Of a DNA stretch of 64,000 bases, positions 1-7,709 are shown one piece after another. The notes beneath the pieces were generated by a model. The model did no database searches. It saw nothing but the letters and a program-made list of their open reading frames with translations, and had not been told where the DNA came from. How positions within the stretch are numbered: the stretch's first letter is position 1; every line of letters begins with the position of its first letter. The position numbers and the translations under genes are program-made. Where the stretch lies: NCBI RefSeq assembly GCF_003544895.1, contig NZ_CP032125.1, positions 1,874,001 through 1,938,000 of the forward strand, written 5' to 3'. The DNA comes from Profundibacter amoris (lineage in GTDB: Bacteria; Pseudomonadota; Alphaproteobacteria; Rhodobacterales; Rhodobacteraceae).

Positions 1-1
1 A

Positions 2-1819
2 ATCCAGGGCCGCCCGCTATTTGAAGGGGCCAGCGCTGTCATTCCAACGGGCCACAAGGTGGGCCTGATCGGGCGCAACGGCGCGGGTAAAACCACGCTG
101 TTCAACCTGATCCGTGGCGATATCCCGTCCGAATCCGGCACCATCACCCTGCCCGCCCGCGCCCGCATCGGCGGCGTCAGTCAGGAAGTGCCCGGCAACG
201 AGGTGTCCCTACTGAACACCGTTCTGGCTGCCGATGTGGAACGCGCCGCCTTGATGGCCGAATCCGAAACCGCCAAGGACCCGCACCGCATCGCCGACAT
301 CCACACCCGTCTGGCCGATATCGACGCCTATTCCGCCGAGGCCCGCGCCTCCTCGATCCTCAAGGGTCTGGGGTTTGACGCCGAGGAACAGCACATGCCC
401 TGTTCCGCCTTTTCCGGCGGCTGGCGGATGCGGGTGGCCTTGGCTGCCGTGCTGTTTTCCGAACCCGACTACCTGCTGCTGGACGAGCCGACCAATTATC
501 TGGATCTGGAAGGCGCGCTGTGGCTCGAGGCCTATCTGGTGAAATACCCGCACACTGTGCTGATCATTTCCCACGACCGCGAATTGCTGAACCGTGCGGT
601 TGGCGCAATCCTGCATCTGGAAAACCGCCAGTTGACCTATTACACCGGCCCCTACGACCAGTTCGTGCGCCAGCGCAAGGCACAACGCGAGGTGCAGGCG
701 GCGGCGGCCAAGAAACAGGAAGCCCACCGCGCCCATTTGCAAAGCTTTGTGGACCGCTTCAAGGCCAAGGCATCCAAGGCCAAACAGGCGCAAAGCCGGG
801 TCAAGATGCTGGAAAAGATGGAAACCATCCGCGCGCCCGAAGACGCCGCGCGCACCGTGTTCACCTTTCCGGAACCCGAGGAACTGTCGCCCCCCATCAT
901 CGCCACCGAAGGTGTGTCTGTAGGCTATGATGGCAAGGCCATTCTGAAAAACCTGAACCTGCGGATTGATCAGGACGACCGCATCGCGCTGCTGGGCAAG
1001 AACGGTCAGGGAAAATCCACTCTTGCCAAACTTCTATCGGGCAGACTTGATCCAATGTCGGGCAATATGCAGACCTCGCGCAAGCTGCGGATCGGCTTTT
1101 TCGCCCAGCATCAGGTGGACGAATTGTTCATTGACGAAACCCCGATCCAGCACCTGCGCCGTGAACGTCCGGACGAGGGCGAGGCGCGTCTGCGCGCACG
1201 TCTGGCCGGTTTCGGCCTTGGCCCGGATCAGGCGGAAACCGAGGTCGGACGCCTGTCCGGCGGGCAAAAGGCGCGGTTGTCGCTGCTGCTGGCAACCCTG
1301 CCCGCGCCACATCTGCTGATTCTGGACGAACCCACAAACCACCTTGATATCGAAAGCCGCGAAGCATTGGTCGAGGCGCTGACCGCCTATTCCGGCGCCG
1401 TGATCCTGATCAGCCACGATATGCACCTGCTGTCGATGGTTGCGGACCGTCTGTGGCTGGTCAAGGACGGCCATGTCAGTGTCTGGCAGGAAGATCTGGA
1501 AGCCTATCGCAAGGATCTGCTGACCAAAGAGGCACCGGACAGGCCCAAGAAAGCCAAAGCCGCCCCCAAACGCGCCAGCCGCGACACCATCCTTGCCTTG
1601 CGCGCCGATGTGCGCAAATGTGAGGAACGGGTCAACAAGTTGAACGAAATGCGCGACAAACTGGCAAAGAAACTGGCCGATCCGGCGCTCTATGACGAGG
1701 ACGCGGGCAACCGCGCCGAACCGTGGCAGCGCAAATACTCCGAGGTGATGAACGCTTTGGATCGCGCGGATGATATGTGGATGAAGGCATTGGAAAAGCT
1801 GGAAAAAGCCGAGAAATGA
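2..1819 (+). CDS. ABC-F family ATPase (5' end outside window)
   Basis: Soluble ATPase with two nucleotide-binding domains and no membrane segments, as in the ABC-F family (Uup/EttA/YheS type), whose members act on ribosomes. The frame is open from the first bases, so the start lies upstream; 605 residues are present. Visible motifs: Walker A GRNGAGKT at fragment residues 24-31, signature FSGGWRMR, Walker B LLLDEPTNYLD, a charged linker of about 80 residues between domains, second Walker A GKNGQGKST, signature LSGGQKARL and Walker B LILDEPTNHLD. The C-terminal 90 residues are Lys/Glu-rich and likely a coiled coil, as in Uup/YheS. The sub-family was not resolved. Confidence 0.93.
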   Translation: MQGRPLFEGASAVIPTGHKVGLIGRNGAGKTTLFNLIRGDIPSESGTITLPARARIGGVSQEVPGNEVSLLNTVLAADVERAALMAESETAKDPHRIADIHTRLADIDAYSAEARASSILKGLGFDAEEQHMPCSAFSGGWRMRVALAAVLFSEPDYLLLDEPTNYLDLEGALWLEAYLVKYPHTVLIISHDRELLNRAVGAILHLENRQLTYYTGPYDQFVRQRKAQREVQAAAAKKQEAHRAHLQSFVDRFKAKASKAKQAQSRVKMLEKMETIRAPEDAARTVFTFPEPEELSPPIIATEGVSVGYDGKAILKNLNLRIDQDDRIALLGKNGQGKSTLAKLLSGRLDPMSGNMQTSRKLRIGFFAQHQVDELFIDETPIQHLRRERPDEGEARLRARLAGFGLGPDQAETEVGRLSGGQKARLSLLLATLPAPHLLILDEPTNHLDIESREALVEALTAYSGAVILISHDMHLLSMVADRLWLVKDGHVSVWQEDLEAYRKDLLTKEAPDRPKKAKAAPKRASRDTILALRADVRKCEERVNKLNEMRDKLAKKLADPALYDEDAGNRAEPWQRKYSEVMNALDRADDMWMKALEKLEKAEK

Positions 1820-1912
1820 GCATGTCTCGTTTAAATGAATTCGACAGACTGTCCGAACGCGGTTGCAGTGCAACCACTGCCTCGGCCTGCCTGCCGAATA
1901 CTCCTATACAGT

Positions 1913-1924
1913 TGTCTCGAGACA
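1913..1924. promoter_or_regulatory. 12-bp perfect palindrome just upstream of marC
   Basis: TGTCTCGAGACA is a perfect palindrome ending seven bases before the chosen marC ATG. A second inverted repeat, GGTTGCA-G-TGCAACC, lies at 1861-1875. No clear Shine-Dalgarno sequence precedes the ATG. The palindrome could be an operator or an mRNA hairpin affecting initiation; the role is inferred only from position. Confidence 0.3.
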
Positions 1925-1931
1925 CGCTCTA

Positions 1932-2549
1932 ATGGACCAAGCCGCCCTGATAACCGCCTTTATCACCCTGTTCGTGATCATTGATCCGATCGGGCTGGCG
2001 CCGCTGTTTGTGGCCCTGACCAAAGGCGAAACCCACAGCCATCGACGCGGCATCGCCATTCGGGCCACGCTGATCGCTGGCGGGCTGCTGGTTCTGTTCG
2101 GCCTGTTTGGCGAGGCGGTGCTGGGCTTTGCCGGTATTTCCATGCCCGCCTTTCGCATCGCGGGCGGTATTCTGCTGTTCCTGACCGCGCTGGACATGCT
2201 GTTTGAACGGCGCACCAAGCGGCGCAAAGGACAGGCAAGTGCTGCCGATGACCCATCGGTATTTCCGCTGGCCACCCCGCTGATTGCCGGCCCCGGCTCG
2301 ATCGCCACGATCATCCTGCTGACCGGCGAGGCCGAGGGCAACTGGGCCGCCATCGGCGCTGTGATGCTGGTTTTGCTGGCCGTGTTGCTGCTGGTGTTCC
2401 TGTTTTTCCTGTCCGCTACCATGCTGGAACGGGCCTTGGGCGATACCGGCACCAATGTTGTCACCCGCCTGCTGGGCATGTTGCTGGCCGCCCTTTCGGT
2501 GCAATTCGTGATCGACGGGATCACTGCGGTAAATTGGCTCGGGGCATAG
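1932..2549 (+). CDS. MarC family integral membrane protein
   Basis: A 205-residue protein with about six hydrophobic segments, typical of the MarC/NAAT family. Family function is poorly defined; some archaeal members transport neutral amino acids. The N-terminus (FVIIDPIGLAPLFVALT) is the family's conserved first helix, and an LATPLIAGPGSIAT-like stretch occurs mid-protein. The frame is open back to 1863, but those extra residues are not hydrophobic or family-like, so the ATG at 1932 is preferred. That start has no obvious ribosome-binding site, so initiation is the uncertain point. Confidence 0.9.
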   Translation: MDQAALITAFITLFVIIDPIGLAPLFVALTKGETHSHRRGIAIRATLIAGGLLVLFGLFGEAVLGFAGISMPAFRIAGGILLFLTALDMLFERRTKRRKGQASAADDPSVFPLATPLIAGPGSIATIILLTGEAEGNWAAIGAVMLVLLAVLLLVFLFFLSATMLERALGDTGTNVVTRLLGMLLAALSVQFVIDGITAVNWLGA

Positions 2550-2609
2550 CCCTTTTCGACAGGGTCATGAACGCCTATATCTTGAAGGCAATCAACAAAA
2601 GGCAGCTTC

Positions 2610-3191
2610 ATGGACGGCGACAATCTGGCACGATTGATATATCTGGTTTTACTCGGCAGCGTGATTGCCGGTTATTTTTTCGCGCAAAACCGCAATAATC
2701 TGGGCAAAACCGCCCAGCAGGCCGCAGTCTGGGGGCTGATTTTTGTCGGTGCTGTGGCGGTGATCGGCCTATGGGGCGATATCCGCAATTCTGTCATGCC
2801 CAGCCAAAGCTATATCGAAGGTCAGGCAACGGTGATCGTGCCCCGCGCAAATGATGGACATTATTACGTCACGCTGGAAGTTGACGGCACGCCGGTGCGC
2901 TTTGTCATAGATACCGGCGCCTCCGACGTGGTGCTGACACAGGACGACGCCAGAAAAATCGGCATCGATGTGGACAACCTGTTCTTTGGCGGCATTGCCA
3001 ACACCGCCAATGGCGAAGTGCGCACCGCGCGGGTCAAACTGCACAACGTCCGGCTGGGCGAAATCACCGATCTGGTTGTATCGGCTTCGGTGAATGCGGG
3101 GGAAATGGATACGTCCCTGCTGGGGATGAGCTATCTGCAACGCTATAACAAGATCGAGCTGGGCGGCGGCAAGATGGTGTTGCGGCGGTAA
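2610..3191 (+). CDS. Retropepsin-like aspartic protease (TIGR02281 type), membrane anchored
   Basis: A 193-residue protein with two hydrophobic segments (about 9-25 and 37-56) followed by a periplasmic single-domain aspartic protease of clan AA. The catalytic signature is FVIDTGAS with the Asp at residue 101. Such single-copy domains must dimerise to be active. Homologues are common in Alphaproteobacteria; substrate unknown. It stands alone, 60 bp after marC, in the same direction. Confidence 0.88.
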   Translation: MDGDNLARLIYLVLLGSVIAGYFFAQNRNNLGKTAQQAAVWGLIFVGAVAVIGLWGDIRNSVMPSQSYIEGQATVIVPRANDGHYYVTLEVDGTPVRFVIDTGASDVVLTQDDARKIGIDVDNLFFGGIANTANGEVRTARVKLHNVRLGEITDLVVSASVNAGEMDTSLLGMSYLQRYNKIELGGGKMVLRR

Positions 3192-3241
3192 AGGGGGCTT
3201 TCTTTTCAAGCGGTTTTCGGCGGATAAACCAGCTTGGGAAG

Positions 3242-3271
3242 CATAACCACTAAACCGGTTTAATGGTTATG
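3242..3271. repeat. Long palindrome with AAACCGGTTT core (copy 1)
   Basis: Arms CATAACCA-C-TAAACC and GGTTTA-A-TGGTTATG form a 30-bp palindrome with one mismatched pair. It sits between two convergent gene ends (protease at 3191, holC at 3406). A second copy with the same core is at 62524-62557, also between convergent gene ends. It may act as a bidirectional terminator or be a dispersed repeat. The rest of the 3192-3405 gap is AT-rich and holds nothing else recognised. Confidence 0.6.
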
Positions 3272-3405
3272 TCGGGCACATCCGAGACCAAGCTATAGAG
3301 CTTTGATATTATTATATATTACAAGCCTGGAAAAGACGAATGCACCACCGAATTAAATCGTGCATTCAGCGTTTTGCGACATGGCAATTAAATACCGGCG
3401 CGCGC

Positions 3406-3864
3406 CTAACGCTCGGCTTTCTTTTCCCATTGCCCGCTTTCCTGCGACCAGTATTGCGCCGAACATCCGGCATCGGTCAGCGCCTTCCATTGACTGCGCG
3501 CCCGCGTCAGCGCCGTATCATCGTTTCCATCAAACAGGATGCTGACCCGCTCCAGCGGCGCCACTTCTTCGGGACTTACCTCGGCCCCGTCAATCGCCAG
3601 AATGGCTGTGGGATTGTTGGCCGCCACAGGGTCAACCGTCAGCAACACCGGCTGCATCGCATCATGGTCTCCCCCCGCCAGCCCGTGCGGCAAAAACCCG
3701 TCCTCGCGCCCCAGCCACAGCTTTTCGTCCAGCCATTCCAGCCGTTTCACATCCACCCCGCGCACTGCACAGCGCCAGCCTGCCGCCATGGATTTCTCCA
3801 ACAGCATTGGCAGCACCATTTCCAGCGGCTGGCGGGTCAGATGATAGAAATAAACCGCGCCCAT
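3406..3864 (-). CDS. holC: DNA polymerase III chi subunit
   Basis: A 152-residue cytoplasmic protein of the HolC family, the clamp-loader accessory that links polymerase III holoenzyme to single-strand binding protein. The N-terminus MGAVYFYHLTRQPLEM is typical, as is the mid-protein stretch ending in FLPHGLA. The ATG at 3864 shares its A with the pepA stop codon (TGATG), which supports this start and translational coupling with pepA. The pepA-holC pairing is common in proteobacteria. Confidence 0.9.
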   Translation of the reverse strand: MGAVYFYHLTRQPLEMVLPMLLEKSMAAGWRCAVRGVDVKRLEWLDEKLWLGREDGFLPHGLAGGDHDAMQPVLLTVDPVAANNPTAILAIDGAEVSPEEVAPLERVSILFDGNDDTALTRARSQWKALTDAGCSAQYWSQESGQWEKKAER

Positions 3865-5333
3865 CAGCCCTCCTGCATGTCGCGGATCAACCGGTCCAAA
3901 GCCCTCACGCCCCAGCCGGTTGCGCCCTTGGGGGCCAATGTGCTTTCGGTTTTCAGCGAAGCCGTACCGGCGATGTCCAAATGGATCCAAGGCATGTCAT
4001 CCTGAATGAACCGTTGCAGGAATTTCGCGGCGGTGATCGAACCCGCCGGGCGTCCGGCACTGTTTTTCATATCGGCAATGCGGGAATCGATCAGCTTGTC
4101 ATAGCTGTCATCAATCGGCATACGCCATGCGCCTTCGCCCTCGGTTTTCGCGGCCTTCAGGAAGGCGTTGCACAGGGCATCATCATTGGAAAACACGCCG
4201 GTGTTGTCATGGCCAAGGCCGACAATGATCGCGCCAGTCAGGGTGGCCAGATTGATCACACCCGTGGGGTTGAACCGGTCCTGCGTGTACCACAGCACAT
4301 CGGCCAGCACCAGGCGGCCTTCGGCGTCGGTATTGATCACCTCGATCGTGTCGCCCTTCATCGAACGCACCACGTCACCGGGGCGGGTGGCCGCGCCGTC
4401 GGGCATGTTTTCCACCAGCCCGACAAGGCCGACAACATTTGCCTTGGCCTTGCGCATGGCCAGCGTGCGCATCACGCCGGACACCACACCGGCACCGCCC
4501 ATGTCCATGGTCATGTCTTCCATGCCAGCCGCCGGTTTCAGGGAAATCCCGCCGGTGTCAAACACCACGCCCTTGCCAACCAGCGCCAGCGGGGCTGCGC
4601 CCTTTTTGCCGCCGTTCCATTGCATCACCACCACTTTCGAGGGGCTGCGCGACCCCTGCCCGACCGACAAAAGCGCCCCCATGCCCAGTTTTTCCAGCTC
4701 GGATTCCTCAAGGATTTCCACCTCAAGCCCCAGTTCGTGCATCGCGGCCAGACGGGCGGCAAAATCATCGGTGGTCAGAATATTCGCAGGCTCGTTCACC
4801 AGATCACGGGTGAAAAACACACCTTCGGCCACAGCAGCCATCGGCCCCGCCACTGCAGCAACCTCTTCGGGTTTGCTCACCATAAAGGTGGCCGCCCCCC
4901 TTGGCTCACTTTCCTTACTTTTGTGGATGTTGAAATCGTAACCACGCAGGGCAAGGCCCAATGAGACCTCGGCCGCCTGCCCCAGATTACCGGCCAGAAC
5001 CAGCACCAAAGATGTGCCCGCCGATTTGGCAATCGCAGCACCGGCCTTGCGGGCATCCCCTGCTGTCGGGCGGCGTTTCAGTTTCACCACCTGCACCGCA
5101 TCACATGCCATGCCCGCCGGATAGGCCAGATCACGGGCCTCGGCGGTTTTCAGTTTTTCAAACCCCTCCGATTCCACAAACCGTTTCAGCGCGCCCTTGC
5201 ACAGCCGGTTCACACGGCGGGCGCATTGGTCCAGCTGGCCCTCGGGGGTGACAAACACCACGACACGGCCCCCGGTCGCGCCGATACTGTCCAGATCAAT
5301 TTCCTTGAAATCTATGTGGCGGGGATGGGTCAT
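3864..5333 (-). CDS. pepA: Leucyl aminopeptidase (M17)
   Basis: A 489-residue M17 aminopeptidase that removes N-terminal residues from peptides using two metal ions. The family signature NTDAEGRL is present in the C-terminal catalytic domain, as are the metal-site stretch KGVVFDTGGISLKP and a more variable N-terminal domain. Length matches the family. The start at 5333 is chosen because AGGAGAG precedes it at good spacing; the frame stays open to 5417. First gene of a pepA-holC operon, divergent from lptF. Confidence 0.96.
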   Translation of the reverse strand: MTHPRHIDFKEIDLDSIGATGGRVVVFVTPEGQLDQCARRVNRLCKGALKRFVESEGFEKLKTAEARDLAYPAGMACDAVQVVKLKRRPTAGDARKAGAAIAKSAGTSLVLVLAGNLGQAAEVSLGLALRGYDFNIHKSKESEPRGAATFMVSKPEEVAAVAGPMAAVAEGVFFTRDLVNEPANILTTDDFAARLAAMHELGLEVEILEESELEKLGMGALLSVGQGSRSPSKVVVMQWNGGKKGAAPLALVGKGVVFDTGGISLKPAAGMEDMTMDMGGAGVVSGVMRTLAMRKAKANVVGLVGLVENMPDGAATRPGDVVRSMKGDTIEVINTDAEGRLVLADVLWYTQDRFNPTGVINLATLTGAIIVGLGHDNTGVFSNDDALCNAFLKAAKTEGEGAWRMPIDDSYDKLIDSRIADMKNSAGRPAGSITAAKFLQRFIQDDMPWIHLDIAGTASLKTESTLAPKGATGWGVRALDRLIRDMQEG

Positions 5334-5478
5334 AAGGTCTCTCCTGCTTGTGCGCGAATGGCGGGGTTTTGCCATACCTAGCCTTTGCGCACAGATATTG
5401 CCAGATAGCAGTTTCACCCGCCAGTTTTATCGGCTAATCTGCGCGGGATTTGAAATGTTCCCGGGGGGGATTTAACGC

Positions 5479-6615
5479 GTGGCCAGATTCGACAGATATT
5501 TACTGTCGCAACTGATGGTATTTTTCGGCTTTTTCGCCCTTGTTCTGGTCATGGTCTATTGGGTCAACCGGGCGGTTTTGCTGTTTGACCAGCTGATTGC
5601 CGATGGCCAGTCGGCAACGGTATTTCTGGAATTCACCGCCCTGACCCTGCCAAATGTGATCCGCATTGTTCTGCCGGTCGCCGCCTTTGCCGGATCGGTC
5701 TATGCCACCAACCGCCTGAGTTCGGAAAGCGAACTGGTGGTGGTGCAGGCGATGGGGTTCAGCGGGTTCCGGCTGGCCCGTCCGGTTCTTGTGTTCGGGA
5801 TGATCGTGGCGTTGTTGACGGGCATCCTGTCGCATATCCTTGTGCCTATTTCTGCCGGACTGCTGGCCGAACGCAGCGCAGAGATCCGCGAAAACATCAC
5901 CGCGCGGTTCCTGACCGAAGGCGAATTCCTGCATCCGACCGACGGGATCACCTTTTACATCCGCGAAATCAGCCCGCAGGGTGAATTGCTGGATGTGTTC
6001 ATGTCCGACAGTCGAAATCCCGACAGCCAGGTGATTTACACCGCCAAGAACGCCTTTCTTGTGCGCGAGGAAACGGGGCCGAAGCTGGTGATGTTTGACG
6101 GCATGGCGCAAACGCTTGATACAAAAGAAAACCGGCTGTTTACCACCCGTTTTTCCGATTTTTCCTATGATATCGGCGCGTTGATCAATGTTGGCAAACA
6201 GGACCGCCGTTCAGTCGGTGAATTGTCGACACGCGAATTGCTTTGGCCCACAGAGGAATTGGCCAAAGAAGTCAAAACAAGCCGCGCCTATCTTCTGTAT
6301 TCAGGGCACGAACGCTTTGCCCAGCCCCTGCTTGCTGTTGTAACCGCCCTGATCGGGTTTGCGACCTTGCTTATCGGAAACTACAGCCGCTTTGGGGTTA
6401 TGCGCCAGATATTGGCGGCAATCGTTATTCTGGTTCTGATCAAGGCCCTTGACAGCACAATGGTTCAACTGGCCCAACGCGATGTTAAATTATGGGGGCT
6501 GGTCTATGTCCCGGTTCTGGTTGGCCTCTCAATATCAGCCTTATTGCTGTGGTTGTCTGAACGACCTGGGCGTTTGAAACGCATGTTCACCCGTCGTCGC
6601 GGGGCAACCGCATGA
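5479..6615 (+). CDS. lptF: LPS export permease LptF
   Basis: A 378-residue inner-membrane permease of the LptB2FG transporter that extracts lipopolysaccharide and feeds it to the LptC-A-D bridge. Six membrane helices in two groups of three flank a periplasmic domain (about residues 125-270). The first helix region MARFDRYLLSQLMVFF is family-typical. It uses a GTG start after GGGGGGA. It overlaps lptG by ATGA and begins a conserved envelope operon. lptB and lptC are not in the window. Confidence 0.95.
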   Translation: MARFDRYLLSQLMVFFGFFALVLVMVYWVNRAVLLFDQLIADGQSATVFLEFTALTLPNVIRIVLPVAAFAGSVYATNRLSSESELVVVQAMGFSGFRLARPVLVFGMIVALLTGILSHILVPISAGLLAERSAEIRENITARFLTEGEFLHPTDGITFYIREISPQGELLDVFMSDSRNPDSQVIYTAKNAFLVREETGPKLVMFDGMAQTLDTKENRLFTTRFSDFSYDIGALINVGKQDRRSVGELSTRELLWPTEELAKEVKTSRAYLLYSGHERFAQPLLAVVTALIGFATLLIGNYSRFGVMRQILAAIVILVLIKALDSTMVQLAQRDVKLWGLVYVPVLVGLSISALLLWLSERPGRLKRMFTRRRGATA

Positions 6616-7709
6616 TCCTGTATCGCTATTTCGCTTATCGCTACCTGAAAGCCTTTGCAGGTGTTTTCGGTGTATTTGGCGGCATTATGTTGATGATCGA
6701 CGTGGTTGAACAGATCAACCGTTTTGACAGCGAAAAGGTGGGGATGCCCGAGGTGATACATTTGTCACTGCTGCACTTGCCCTCGTTGATGTATCCAATC
6801 CTGCCGCTGGTGACCATTTTGGCCACGCTGGTGCTGTTCCTTGGATTGGCCCGCAGTTCCGAACTGGTTGTGACGCGCGCGGCAGGCTGGTCGGGAATGC
6901 GGGCGCTGGTTGCGCCGGTCGGGGTTGCGCTGGTGTTGGGGGTTTTATCGGTGGCGGTATTCAACCCGATTGTTGCCGCCACATCCAAACAATATGAATC
7001 CACCGTCAGCCGCTATGCCACCGGCAAAGAAAGCGTTTTGTCCATCTCGCAAGAAGGGTTGTGGCTGCGCCAAGGCAGCCCCGACGGGCAAACAGTGATC
7101 CGCGCAAGCGGCTCCAATCTGGATGGCACCAAACTGGTTGATGTCAGTTTCCTGACGTTCACGGCAAATGGCACGCCAATGACCCGTATCGAGGCAGGCT
7201 CGGCCGAACTGACCCCCGGCGCCTGGGTGCTGAAAGACGCAAAGAAATGGCCGCTTCTAAGCAGTGCCAACCCTGAACGCGACGCCAAGCTGTTCGATGT
7301 AATGGAAATCCCCAGTGATCTGACCCGCGAAGAAATCCGCGACAGTTTCGGCACGCCCAGCTCGATTCCGATCTGGGAATTACCAGCTTTCATAGACCGG
7401 CTGGACCGCGCCGGATTTTCCGCCCGTCAACATCGCGTCTGGCTGCAAAGTGAACTGGCCTTGCCACTGCTGCTGGTTGCGATGGTGCTGGTTGGCGCGG
7501 GTTTCACTATGCGCCACACCCGTTTTGGCGGCACCGGCCCGATGGTTCTGGGGGCGCTTCTGATGGGGTTCTCGCTGTTTTTCATCCGTAACTTTGCCCA
7601 GGTGCTGGGTGAAAACGGACAACTGCCCGTTTATCTGGCCGCTTGGAGTCCGCCAATTGCAGCAACCCTCTTGGCCTTGGCGCTGATCCTGCATATGGAG
7701 GATGGATGA
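6612..7709 (+). CDS. lptG: LPS export permease LptG
   Basis: A 365-residue partner of LptF with the same layout: three helices, a periplasmic beta domain, three helices. The N-terminus MILYRYFAYRYLKAF and the following GIMLMIDVVEQINRF stretch are typical of LptG. Its ATG overlaps the lptF stop (ATGA) and its own stop overlaps the lptD start (ATGA), so the three proteins are probably made in coupled fashion. Confidence 0.95.
   Translation: MILYRYFAYRYLKAFAGVFGVFGGIMLMIDVVEQINRFDSEKVGMPEVIHLSLLHLPSLMYPILPLVTILATLVLFLGLARSSELVVTRAAGWSGMRALVAPVGVALVLGVLSVAVFNPIVAATSKQYESTVSRYATGKESVLSISQEGLWLRQGSPDGQTVIRASGSNLDGTKLVDVSFLTFTANGTPMTRIEAGSAELTPGAWVLKDAKKWPLLSSANPERDAKLFDVMEIPSDLTREEIRDSFGTPSSIPIWELPAFIDRLDRAGFSARQHRVWLQSELALPLLLVAMVLVGAGFTMRHTRFGGTGPMVLGALLMGFSLFFIRNFAQVLGENGQLPVYLAAWSPPIAATLLALALILHMEDG

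Noticed and set aside
3242-3271. AAACCGGTTT palindrome as a LacI-family operator
   Set aside because: Such operators contain this core, but both copies lie between convergent gene ends with no promoter to control.
3807-4964. 385-codon open frame on plus opposite pepA
   Set aside because: Antisense to a complete M17 aminopeptidase; the product is His/Arg/Gly-rich with no family features, as expected of a shadow frame in GC-rich DNA.
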